Shown piece after piece: positions 1-7,859 of a stretch of 64,000 nt of DNA; positions within the stretch are counted from its first letter, which is position 1; the number at the start of each line of letters is the position of its first letter. Position numbers and translations under genes: made by a program. Below the pieces are notes generated by a model. It ran no database searches, had not been told where the DNA came from, and worked only from the letters and a program-made list of their open reading frames with translations. This DNA is from JAEDHM01 sp964368645 (GTDB lineage: Bacteria > Bacillota > Clostridia > Christensenellales > CAG-1252): positions 62,001-126,000 of the forward strand of contig CAYJBY010000001.1 of assembly GCA_964368645.1 (NCBI GenBank), read 5' to 3'.

Positions 1-805
1 TCGCACCGCACTCTTGGGAATACTGCGCGGTGTCGGCATTATCCGCACTTTCCTCGGCTTGTTCGGGTTCCGCCGTAAGCTCTACTGCTAGGTCGGCTTC
101 TTCGGTTTGGTCGGTATCTTCCTTTTCTTCGGTGTCGGCGTTAAGCTCCTCGGCTTGGTCGGAATCTTCAAGCTTAAGTTCGTGAGTTTCTTCCGCAATA
201 TCCGCACTTTCCTCGGCTTGTTCGGGTTCCGCTGTAAGCTCTACTGCTAGGTCGGTATCTTCGTCTTGTTTAACTTCCTGCGCGGACTCCTCTATTAAGT
301 TGATTTCTTCGGTTTCCTCGGCTTTGTCCTTTTCTTCGGTGTCGACGTTAAGCTCCTCGGCTTGCTCGCTTTCCTCGGCTTGGTCGGTATCTTCAAGCTT
401 AAGTTCGTGAGTTTCTTCCGCAATATCCGCACTTTCCTCGATTTCAGCGGCAGGAATCTCTGACAGCATACTTTCGTGATTTATAACGGTGCCTTCCTGA
501 TAAGGTATCACGTTAATGACCGTAGGCTCTACCGTATCCGTCAAAAAATCGGCGTTCAGCACGTTATAGCTTCCGACAAGCTTTTCCTCATCGGTAACGT
601 CGGGTTCGGGAGTAATCTCGTCTTGCAAACGAAAATCACCGTATTCGTTTTTGATTATCTCGTCCTTAACGACCTCGCTTTCCTTCGCTCCGCTCTCACG
701 CTCCAACTGTTCCAGTATATACGTCATCGGACAACCGCAAAAAATACACGCCGCCGCCTTGTCGCTGATTTTATTTCCGCACTCCACGCATTTTATCAAT
801 GCCAT
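1..805 (-). CDS. Zinc-ribbon protein with long acidic repeat tail (3' end outside window)
   Basis: The frame is open from an ATG at 805 to the window edge, about 268 residues. A GGAGG ribosome site lies about 8 bases upstream. The first 25 residues hold two Cys pairs (CVECG and CIFCGC), a zinc-ribbon pattern common at the N-terminus of Bacillota proteins. From about residue 80 on, the sequence is very acidic and repetitive, with blocks such as EESADIAEETHELKLED and LAVELTAEPEQAEESAD occurring twice. The repeats are also near-identical in DNA: 40-96 matches 199-255, and 164-215 matches 389-440. The disordered tail may lead to a membrane segment or second domain beyond the edge. Function unknown. 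Confidence 0.8.
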   Translation of the reverse strand, partial: MALIKCVECGNKISDKAAACIFCGCPMTYILEQLERESGAKESEVVKDEIIKNEYGDFRLQDEITPEPDVTDEEKLVGSYNVLNADFLTDTVEPTVINVIPYQEGTVINHESMLSEIPAAEIEESADIAEETHELKLEDTDQAEESEQAEELNVDTEEKDKAEETEEINLIEESAQEVKQDEDTDLAVELTAEPEQAEESADIAEETHELKLEDSDQAEELNADTEEKEDTDQTEEADLAVELTAEPEQAEESADNADTAQYSQECGA

Positions 806-1092
806 TACGCGCCCCTCCGTTATTGTTAATTATCCTAAGCCGCCCTCAAGCCGCTGTCTTACCTTGTTTCGTTCTGCCGTCAAACCGTATCCCTGCCAGT
901 CCGTGCTTGCGTGTCGTCTTGCCCTCTGCTTGCTTGACCGAAGCCCTTGCCGATTTGCGTTTGTTGCTGTTTTTCTTAACGGTAGTCCTTTGCTCCTACG
1001 CACTTTTCCGCGCCGTACCGCGATACCGCTTTTCCTCTGTTTGTCCGCCTTGCCCTACGCAAATGCGATTATTTCTTTTGCAGGTTTCGCCG
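806..1092. other. Intergenic, no gene seen
   Basis: Lies between the metH stop and the ribosome site of the acidic zinc-ribbon gene. Short open frames on the plus strand here have no ribosome site and no recognisable product. No convincing promoter or hairpin was found. Confidence 0.5.
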
Positions 1093-3426
1093 TTATCTGT
1101 TAAGAGCCTTGTCCAGTACCTTAACGCAACGGTTCGCGTCCTCGGAGTACAACGCCCCGATGCTCTCGGCAAATTCGGGAGTTACCACCGCGCCGCCTAC
1201 CGATACGATAAGCTCGGGATAACGGGTTTTCAGCTCGGCAACGCTTTCCTTCATATTGTCTAAGGTGGTCGTCATAAGCGCGGACAAGCCCACCACCTGC
1301 GGCTTGTATTTTTCCACCGCCGCCACCAGTGCCGCCGTATCCACGCTTTTGCCTAAGTCTATCACCCGATAGCCGTAGTTGCCAAGCACCGCCTTGACAA
1401 TGTTCTTGCCTATGTCGTGCACGTCGCCCTTGACGGTGGCAAGCAAAGTCACTACGCCGTTCTCCGTCTCCCTCATGTAACTGTCCTTAATGTAGGCGAG
1501 CATAGCTTTCGCGCTTTCCGCACCGCCCATAAGCTGAGGCAAAAACGCAACGCCCTTTTCGTATCGGTCGCCTAATTCGTTAAGCCCCTTTATGATATTA
1601 TCCTGAATAATTCGGTTGTAATTGTCCTCGTTGCACAGCCTTTTCACCGCCGCCACGCCCTCGTCGCGCAGTCCTCTTAAAATGCACTCCTCGGGGGTTA
1701 GCTCCGCCAACACCGCTTCGGGAGCCTTGTAGCCTGCGTAACGGGCGATATAGCTTTCGGCTTTTTCGTCCTCGCCGTTAAGCACCGCCAACGCGTAGGG
1801 CAAATCCTCCGCGGCAATCTCCTTCATAGAGGGATTAAGTATCGCCGCCGTCAAGCCCGCCTTCTGCGCCATACCGTAAAAAGCGGAATTAAGCAGTTCC
1901 CTAGCAGGTAAGCCAAAGGATACGTTTGACAGCCCCAACACTGTTTTGAAGCCCCTCTCGGTCAGCTCCTTGACGGTTGCCAGGGTAATCAGTCCGTTGT
2001 TCTTATCCACGCTAACCGCCATAGTCAAGGCATCTACCAAAAGCCGCTCCTTGGGTATGCCGTACACGTTGGCTCGTTCCGCTATCCTTTCCGCTATCGC
2101 CACTCTGCCCTCAACGGTTGAGGGTATTCCCTTTTCGTCCAAGCAAAGCGCAACCAAATACGCGCCGTACTTAGCGGCAAGGGGCAGAATCGCGTTAAGG
2201 GAGCTTTCGTCACCGTTCACGCTGTTGATTATCGGCACACCGTCCACCGCTTTCAAGGCGGCTGAAATCGCGGCGGCTTTGCCGCTGTCTATCTGCACGG
2301 GAGCGTCCGTTACCGATTGTATCCGTCTGATTATCTCGGGAAGCTTCGCACTCTCGTCCACGCCTGCAACGCCTGCGTTCACGTCCAAAATATCCGCGCC
2401 CTTATCGACCTGCGAGGTGCAGATACCCAGCATATAATCGTAATCGTCGTTTAATAACGCCTGCTTAAGTCGGGGCTTTCCCGTGGGGTTAAGTCTTTCG
2501 CCTATTATGCTGCCCCTCAAAAGTCTAACTACCTTACGTCCCGAGCAAACCGCGTCCGCTCGATTAGAGTGGATAACCGCGCCAACAGACGAGGTGGCTT
2601 GTATCATTTCTTTTATATACTGCGGATTGGTACCGCAACAGCCGCCCAAGGCGGTAACGCCCAGCATAGCGATTTTTTTCATCGCCTCGCCGTAAGTAGC
2701 AGGTGTGGCGTCGTAAATGGTTTTGCCCCCCACGTAACGGGGAAGCCCTGCGTTAGGCTTGGCAAAAACGGGAATATGGGCGTAGGCTATCAGATCCTTG
2801 ACGTTATCGTAAGCGTCCGCCGCGCCTGTGCCGCAGTTGACTCCTATCGCGCTTACTCCCAACGCCTGTGCGGTGATTGCAAACGCCGCCACGGAAGAGC
2901 CGACAAAGCTCCTGCCGTTCTTCTCGAAGGTCATACTGCAAATAATCGGCAGGGTGCAGTTATCCTTAAAGGCGGTAACCGCGCATTTCATTTCCATAGT
3001 GTCGCCTATGGTTTCGATAACCACGAAGTCTGCGCCGCTGTTCTCAACGGCTTTCGCCTGCTCCGCAAAAAGTCCGTACGCCGTTTCCACCGTCAGCTCG
3101 CCGTAAGGATACAGCAAGGTGCCCAAGGGGCCGCAGTCGTAGCCTACCCAACGCGCGCCTGAAGCTTTTGCGTTATCAACCGCCGCCTTAACTATCTCCT
3201 CCACGGAGTAGCCCTTGAGTTTGAGGGAGTTAGCCCCGAAGGTGTTGGTATAAACCGCGTCCGAGCCTGCTTCCACGTAAGAGCGGTGGATTGCCGTTAC
3301 GACCTCGGGGTGAGTGATATTGACAATCTCCGCCTCGGTAGAGGGAAAACCGCGAGCAATAAGCTCACTGCCCATCGCACCGTCCAAATAAATACGGCGT
3401 TGAGTTAATGCTTGAAAAAAATTCAT
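1093..3426 (-). CDS. metH: Cobalamin-dependent methionine synthase lacking the activation domain
   Basis: Transfers the methyl group of 5-methyltetrahydrofolate to homocysteine through cobalamin to make methionine. The 777 residues contain, in order, a homocysteine-binding domain (start DGAMGSELIARG; zinc cysteines in GVNCGTG and LGGCCGTNP near 200 and 265), a pterin-binding domain from about 305 (GERLNPTG), a cap domain, and a B12-binding domain with the base-off histidine motif DVHDIGKNI near the C-terminus. The roughly 300-residue reactivation domain of E. coli MetH is absent; a separate activation-like gene precedes this one. Thermotoga maritima is a known precedent for this split. The start overlaps the upstream stop as ATGA, so translation is probably coupled. 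Third gene of the metF operon. Confidence 0.95.
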   Translation of the reverse strand: MNFFQALTQRRIYLDGAMGSELIARGFPSTEAEIVNITHPEVVTAIHRSYVEAGSDAVYTNTFGANSLKLKGYSVEEIVKAAVDNAKASGARWVGYDCGPLGTLLYPYGELTVETAYGLFAEQAKAVENSGADFVVIETIGDTMEMKCAVTAFKDNCTLPIICSMTFEKNGRSFVGSSVAAFAITAQALGVSAIGVNCGTGAADAYDNVKDLIAYAHIPVFAKPNAGLPRYVGGKTIYDATPATYGEAMKKIAMLGVTALGGCCGTNPQYIKEMIQATSSVGAVIHSNRADAVCSGRKVVRLLRGSIIGERLNPTGKPRLKQALLNDDYDYMLGICTSQVDKGADILDVNAGVAGVDESAKLPEIIRRIQSVTDAPVQIDSGKAAAISAALKAVDGVPIINSVNGDESSLNAILPLAAKYGAYLVALCLDEKGIPSTVEGRVAIAERIAERANVYGIPKERLLVDALTMAVSVDKNNGLITLATVKELTERGFKTVLGLSNVSFGLPARELLNSAFYGMAQKAGLTAAILNPSMKEIAAEDLPYALAVLNGEDEKAESYIARYAGYKAPEAVLAELTPEECILRGLRDEGVAAVKRLCNEDNYNRIIQDNIIKGLNELGDRYEKGVAFLPQLMGGAESAKAMLAYIKDSYMRETENGVVTLLATVKGDVHDIGKNIVKAVLGNYGYRVIDLGKSVDTAALVAAVEKYKPQVVGLSALMTTTLDNMKESVAELKTRYPELIVSVGGAVVTPEFAESIGALYSEDANRCVKVLDKALNR

Positions 3427-4016
3427 AAATTATCCTTTTCGATTGTTTTGATTGCGGCAACAGCCGTTACCGTTTTTTCGGGAATCAGCATACCGCTTTC
3501 GGTAATGCTTATGCCTAAATATTTGTCAGCCGCCAGCAGTCGGATAAGCCTTGCGTGCTCGCGGAAATCAAAATCGCCGTACCCTGCGCTGATACGTCCG
3601 CTTAGAGTCAAGCCCCTCGCCTCAAGCTCGGCTTTCCGCGCTTCAAACAGCAAATCCAAGCCGCGCTCCACTCTCGCCGTAAAAGCGGCGTTAAGTATAA
3701 CCGCCTTGCGCATATCTCTGGCGGAAAGCGACCTCAACGCGTTGTCACTGGCAACGGAGAGCGTCACCGCCACCGCAAAAATCCCTTTCGCCTCCGCAAA
3801 CACCCGTTTTATCAGCTCGCCCCGAAACTCTATCCTATCGGGTTGCAGTAAAATACCGTTGGCGGTATGGGTAATATCGAACTCCGCGGTAATGCGCCGC
3901 AGGTCGTAGCGTTCCGCCGCAGTCTGCGCGTCGGCTATCTCGTCGTCCGTAACCGCTTCCTGCGTTACGCCGTTAAGGTAGTGCCTTACGTATGCGGCGA
4001 ACTTGTCGTCAGTCAT
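3423..4016 (-). CDS. Stand-alone methionine synthase reactivation-domain protein
   Basis: Predicted to bind S-adenosylmethionine and help reductive remethylation of the cob(II)alamin of MetH. The C-terminal half carries the activation-domain pattern: an RISAGYGDFDF-like segment, then LGISITESGMLIPEKT (residues about 150-185). At 197 residues it is shorter than the E. coli domain, so the N-terminal part is reduced. It lies between metF and metH and overlaps both (8 bases with metF, 4 with metH), which strongly ties it to MetH. The ATG at 4016 is preferred; a TTG at 4022 is also in frame. It does not look like a full SAM-dependent enzyme. Function is inferred from family resemblance and context. 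Confidence 0.8.
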   Translation of the reverse strand: MTDDKFAAYVRHYLNGVTQEAVTDDEIADAQTAAERYDLRRITAEFDITHTANGILLQPDRIEFRGELIKRVFAEAKGIFAVAVTLSVASDNALRSLSARDMRKAVILNAAFTARVERGLDLLFEARKAELEARGLTLSGRISAGYGDFDFREHARLIRLLAADKYLGISITESGMLIPEKTVTAVAAIKTIEKDNL

Positions 4017-4845
4017 TGGCAACGCCGTCCATAATAGGACGGATTTCTTCCAGAATATCCGCCGCCAGTTTGGGGTTGTTCATACTGTAAAGGTGTATCC
4101 CCTTAACTCCGCTTATCAGCAAATCGGTTATCTGTTCCACCGCGTAATTAACGCCTGCCTGATACATAGCCTCGGGATTATTCTCGAAGCGCGAAGCCAG
4201 CCGCGTCAGCTTGGAGGGCAGTTTACAGCCCGAAAGAGTAACTGTACGAAAAATCTGTTTGACGTTGGTTAGGGGCATAATACCTGCCTCCACGGGAACG
4301 GTAACGCCTACCTTATGTAGCTTGTCCAGCATACGGTAAAAGTCCTCGTTATCATAAAAAAGCTGACTGATAAATGCCTTAACGCCTAAATCCGCCTTTT
4401 TCTTCATTACCTCGATATCCTCGTCGAAATTGTCGCTTTCGGGGTGTCCTTCGGGGTAGCACGCGCCGTACAGGTCGAAGCCGCCCACCTCGTTGATAAA
4501 CCGCATCATATCGGTGGCATAACGAAAATCCATCGTAGGTCTGTCCTCGGACAAATCCCCTCTCAACGCCAAAACACGGCTAATACCGTTTTGTTTCAAA
4601 TAGGTAAGCTCACGTAAAGCCGCCGCCTTGTCCATACCTGCGCAGGTCAGGTGAGCGATACCGTTGATATGCAGTTCATTCTGAATATAGCCTGCCACCT
4701 TACCTGTAAACTCCTCGCCGCCCTTGCGGTAGGTAACGCTGATAAACTCAGGCTTAAACTGAGCAAAATGCTTAAGATTGTCCAAAACCTTGTCGATATT
4801 ACTGCTGTCCTTAGGCGGAAAAACCTCAATTGAAAACGAACTCAT
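4009..4845 (-). CDS. metF: 5,10-methylenetetrahydrofolate reductase
   Basis: Reduces 5,10-methylene-THF to 5-methyl-THF, the methyl donor for the MetH encoded downstream. At 278 residues it has normal bacterial MetF length. It starts with the barrel strand SFSIEVFPPKD and carries the family segments VTYRKGG, HLTCAGMD, LALRGD and the PEGHPES loop near residue 135. The usual FAD-binding residues seem present. The start has a GAGGG ribosome site and a good promoter about 30-60 bases upstream. First gene of a three-gene methyl-transfer operon. No SAM riboswitch fits in the roughly 125-base space upstream. Confidence 0.95.
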   Translation of the reverse strand: MSSFSIEVFPPKDSSNIDKVLDNLKHFAQFKPEFISVTYRKGGEEFTGKVAGYIQNELHINGIAHLTCAGMDKAAALRELTYLKQNGISRVLALRGDLSEDRPTMDFRYATDMMRFINEVGGFDLYGACYPEGHPESDNFDEDIEVMKKKADLGVKAFISQLFYDNEDFYRMLDKLHKVGVTVPVEAGIMPLTNVKQIFRTVTLSGCKLPSKLTRLASRFENNPEAMYQAGVNYAVEQITDLLISGVKGIHLYSMNNPKLAADILEEIRPIMDGVAND

Positions 4846-4875
4846 AAACCCTCTTTACGTCCAATACTTTGTAAT

Positions 4876-4905
4876 ATATTACAACACACGGACGAGATAA
4901 GTCAA
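4876..4905 (-). promoter_or_regulatory. Promoter of the metF operon
   Basis: On the minus strand, -35 TTGACT (4905-4900) and -10 TAATAT (4881-4876) are separated by 18 bases, ending about 30 bases before the metF ATG. Confidence 0.65.
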
Positions 4906-4971
4906 CATCGGAAGCGGATTTCCTTTACACCCCGTCTTTTATTGTGTTAAAATAGCCGCGGAGGACTTGAT

Positions 4972-5676
4972 ATGCACAGAATAGTAATCGCCATAGGCGG
5001 CGGAGAGCTTAGACAGAAAGAAACCCTCGATATAGACAGATACGTAGCCGGCTTGGCGAAAAAGCACGCCGCTCCCGAAAGGGGCTACGCGGTATTCGTA
5101 CCCACGGCAAGCCACGACAGCAAGCCTTATTTTAACACCTTCCGCAAAACCTACACCTCGGAATTCGACCTAAAAGCCGACCTGATACTTTTAACCCGTG
5201 ACGAAATGACCATCGAAAAGGTGGAGGACAAAATCAAAAAAGCGGATATGCTTTACGTAGGCGGCGGCGATACCAAATATATGATAGAAACTTGGGAGCA
5301 AAACGGCGTGGACAGAATGATTATAGACGCGTACCTTAGGGGCGTGCCTATAGCAGGATTATCCGCAGGTGCGATTTGCTGGTTTTCAAAAATGTACACC
5401 GACTGCGACATTATGGCAGGCGAAACGGGAGAATATCGGGTTATGGACGGCTTGGGGCTTATCCCCGGATTCTGCTGTCCTCATTACAACCTGCGCCCTG
5501 AATTCGACCAACAGGTGGTACAGGCAGGCGTAACCGCGTTGGCTCTTGAAAACAACAGCGCGGCGGTCTTTGTGGACGAGGAGCTGATCGGTGCGCTCAC
5601 CTCAGGCGGCACCGCGTATCTGGTGGAACCCGACGGCAAGGGCGGCGTAATCAAAACCCCCGTTCCCCTGCTGTAA
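4972..5676 (+). CDS. Peptidase S51 (dipeptidase E / cyanophycinase-like) protein
   Basis: Likely a cytoplasmic serine peptidase of the peptidase E family, which cleaves N-terminal Asp dipeptides; some relatives degrade cyanophycin. The 234 residues match the family length. Key segments are VIAIGGGE at the N-terminus, YVGGGDT near residue 92, and the nucleophile elbow GLSAGAICW near residue 125, with serine as nucleophile, followed by the FCCPHYN segment holding the probable catalytic His. Ribosome site GGAGGA (4961-4965) is placed well. It is transcribed away from metF and ends one base from the convergent uppP gene. Substrate unknown. Confidence 0.85.
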   Translation: MHRIVIAIGGGELRQKETLDIDRYVAGLAKKHAAPERGYAVFVPTASHDSKPYFNTFRKTYTSEFDLKADLILLTRDEMTIEKVEDKIKKADMLYVGGGDTKYMIETWEQNGVDRMIIDAYLRGVPIAGLSAGAICWFSKMYTDCDIMAGETGEYRVMDGLGLIPGFCCPHYNLRPEFDQQVVQAGVTALALENNSAAVFVDEELIGALTSGGTAYLVEPDGKGGVIKTPVPLL

Positions 5677-5677
5677 C

Positions 5678-6436
5678 CTAGACGAAAAGCGACAGTACGC
5701 CTAAGGCGGCTGTATAGACGGCAAAGGGGATATTGCCCCCCTTACTAAAGATTTTCAGCATAAACCGCAAGGACAAAAGCCCCGAACCGAAAGCGGCTAC
5801 CGCTCCCGTTGCCACGGTTGCTGCCGAATACGCGCCGAAGGTAAATTCGCCGCCGATAAGGGAAACCGCCGTTCCCCCCAATATCACGGGCAGGGAAAGC
5901 AAAAAGGACGTTCGCACTGCCTTTTCACGAGGAACGCCCAGCATTGTCATTACGGTAATTGTAGCTCCGCTTCGGGAAAGCCCGGGGAGTGCCGCAATGC
6001 CCTGCGCCGCGCCCGTCACACAGGCGGTCAGCAGTTTTGATTTTTCCTTTTTCGGGTTAAGGAACATAGAAAAAATCAAGAGAATTGAGGTGGCGAAGAA
6101 TCCGAAGGGAAGCAGCTCGCCGTCCACTAACTCTCTTCCTAAAAACAAAAACAGAGCGGCTATTATTCCCGTAGGCACGAGGGCTGCGTACAAAAGTCTA
6201 GCGTCCTTGGACAAGGGGTGCCTAAGCCACGCCCAAACGTCCTTTCGCATAGCAATACAAACAGCGGCAAGAGTCGCTATGTGCAGTAGCAGATTAAAGG
6301 CAAGAGAGGGTTCTCCCGAACCCAGTTTTTCCAAAAGCACCAAATGTCCACTGCTGGACACGGGCAAAAACTCCGTCATTCCCTGCACAAGTCCTAGGGT
6401 AAGTCCCTCTAATATATCCTTCCAAATCTCGGTCAT
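5678..6436 (-). CDS. uppP: Undecaprenyl-diphosphatase
   Basis: Integral membrane phosphatase that recycles undecaprenyl diphosphate to the monophosphate carrier used in peptidoglycan synthesis; overexpression gives bacitracin resistance. The 252 residues have the two diagnostic motifs: LVQGMTEFLPVSSSGHLVLL near residue 17, with the (E/Q)-rich and catalytic His region, and LPGLSRSGATI near residue 150, holding the P-loop-like Ser/Arg. About seven or eight hydrophobic segments are visible. It is slightly shorter than E. coli UppP (273). The gene diverges from ychF with an 89-base shared control region and converges on the peptidase gene. Confidence 0.95.
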   Translation of the reverse strand: MTEIWKDILEGLTLGLVQGMTEFLPVSSSGHLVLLEKLGSGEPSLAFNLLLHIATLAAVCIAMRKDVWAWLRHPLSKDARLLYAALVPTGIIAALFLFLGRELVDGELLPFGFFATSILLIFSMFLNPKKEKSKLLTACVTGAAQGIAALPGLSRSGATITVMTMLGVPREKAVRTSFLLSLPVILGGTAVSLIGGEFTFGAYSAATVATGAVAAFGSGLLSLRFMLKIFSKGGNIPFAVYTAALGVLSLFV

Positions 6437-6462
6437 AATATGATATACGCGGCAAAATATCT

Positions 6463-6480
6463 GATTATACTTGTATAATC
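6463..6480. promoter_or_regulatory. Perfect inverted repeat between uppP and ychF
   Basis: GATTATAC-TT-GTATAATC: perfect 8-base arms around a 2-base centre. Its right arm contains the -35 of the ychF promoter; its left arm gives a TATAAT on the minus strand that could be the uppP -10. It could be an operator or simply two back-to-back promoter boxes. Confidence 0.45.
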
Positions 6481-6500
6481 GGGGCGCAGTGTGCTATAAT
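6471..6500 (+). promoter_or_regulatory. Promoter of ychF
   Basis: -35 TTGTAT (6471-6476), 18-base spacer, -10 TATAAT (6495-6500); the ychF start is 26 bases further on. Confidence 0.7.
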
Positions 6501-6525
6501 CATTAAAAATTTACGAGGCGGTATT

Positions 6526-7617
6526 ATGAAGCTCGGAGTAGTAGGTTTACCTAACGTGGGCAAGTCCACGCTTTTCAACGCAATCACCAAAGCCGGCGCG
6601 GAATGTGCCAATTATCCTTTTTGCACCATAGAGCCCAACGTGGGCGTGGTGGCGGTACCCGACAAGCGGTTGGACGTTTTGACGGCAATGTACGCTTCCC
6701 AAAAGACCACCCCTGCGGTACTGGAGTTCGTGGACATCGCAGGACTGGTTAAGGGCGCGTCCAAGGGCGAGGGCTTAGGCAACAAGTTTTTGTCGCACAT
6801 CAGAGAGGTGGACGCCATCGTTCACGTGGTGAGATGCTTCGACGACCAGAACGTCACCCACGTCAGCAACAAGGTGGATCCTGCGTCCGATATCGAGACA
6901 ATCGAACTGGAGCTTATCTTCGCCGATATGGAAACGGTGGAAAAACGCCTTAACAAGGTCAGAAGCGCGGCTAAGTCCGGTGACAAAAAGTACAAGGACG
7001 AGATAGCTGTGGTTGAGGAGATTTATTCCGCTCTTGAGCAAGGCTCCCCTATCCGCAGAGCAAATCTGTCCGACGCGGCGAAAGAGTACGTTGCCGATAT
7101 GTTCCTTTTGACAGACAAGCCTGTGATTTACGTTGCCAACGTAGGCGAGAACGACATAGGCAAGCCCGATAACGCTTACGTCGTTACGGTCAAAGCCATT
7201 GCCGCCAAGGAGAACGCCGAGGTCATCGCGCTTTGCGCCAAGGTAGAGGAAGAGCTTGCCGCACTGGAGCCTGACGACAGAGAGCTTTTCGCAGGAGAAT
7301 ACGGCATTACCGAGAGCGGACTGGAAAGACTGATTACCGTGGGTTACGACACCCTTGGGTTAATCAGCTACCTCACCGCCGGCGAGAAGGAAACCCGTGC
7401 TTGGACGATTACCAAGGGTACGAAAGCACCTCAAGCGGCAGGTAAAATCCATTCCGACTTCGAGAAAGGCTTTATCCGTGCGGAAATCGTCACCTACGAG
7501 GACTTGGTTGCCTGTGGCAGTATCGCCGCCGCCAAGGAAAAGGGCTTGTACAGAAGCGAGGGCAAGGAGTACGTCTTTAAGGACGGCGACGTGGTGCTGT
7601 TCCGCTTCAACGTATAA
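6526..7617 (+). CDS. ychF: YchF/Ola1-family nucleotide-binding translation-associated ATPase
   Basis: Obg-related P-loop protein that prefers ATP over GTP and binds ribosomes; in E. coli it affects stress resistance and translation of leaderless mRNAs. The 363 residues match the conserved length. Motifs: P-loop GLPNVGKSTLF at residue 7, G3 region DIAGLVKGASKGEGLGN near 68, the altered G4 segment VANVGEND near 203, and a C-terminal TGS domain (AGEKETRAWT onward). It is single copy and conserved in nearly all bacteria. Own promoter upstream and a hairpin downstream, so probably monocistronic. Confidence 0.97.
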   Translation: MKLGVVGLPNVGKSTLFNAITKAGAECANYPFCTIEPNVGVVAVPDKRLDVLTAMYASQKTTPAVLEFVDIAGLVKGASKGEGLGNKFLSHIREVDAIVHVVRCFDDQNVTHVSNKVDPASDIETIELELIFADMETVEKRLNKVRSAAKSGDKKYKDEIAVVEEIYSALEQGSPIRRANLSDAAKEYVADMFLLTDKPVIYVANVGENDIGKPDNAYVVTVKAIAAKENAEVIALCAKVEEELAALEPDDRELFAGEYGITESGLERLITVGYDTLGLISYLTAGEKETRAWTITKGTKAPQAAGKIHSDFEKGFIRAEIVTYEDLVACGSIAAAKEKGLYRSEGKEYVFKDGDVVLFRFNV

Positions 7618-7647
7618 TCTGAAATCCGCAAATAATCTGTTAAATAT

Positions 7648-7695
7648 CCGCCCCGTCAAGGTACAATGTTGTTGTCCAAGGCGAGGCGGTTTTTT
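7648..7695 (+). terminator. Terminator after ychF
   Basis: Arms CCGCC (7648-7652) and GGCGG (7685-7689), extended imperfectly by CCG and CG pairs inside, enclose a long loop and are followed by six T. Confidence 0.55.
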
Positions 7696-7800
7696 GTTGC
7701 CCTAACGCTCAACTTGCCGACAGTTGCTTTCTCGTCCGCGGCTCTTAGGGCTTTTTGCTGTTTTAATCCAAAACCGCCCCTTACGCATAAGGGGTATTCG

Positions 7801-7829
7801 TTGACAGCGTAGTATTTTGGTGTTATACT
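7801..7829 (+). promoter_or_regulatory. Promoter of argS
   Basis: -35 TTGACA (7801-7806), 17-base spacer, -10 TATACT (7824-7829), near consensus. An AAAGGA ribosome site follows at about 7844. No T-box leader is visible; the leader is only about 25 bases. Confidence 0.8.
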
Positions 7830-7859
7830 TTTTGCATTAAAGCAAAGGATTTTTGTACA

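Noticed and set aside
4846..4971. SAM riboswitch ahead of the met operon
   Set aside because: The space is too short and no S-box core sequence or terminator hairpin was seen.
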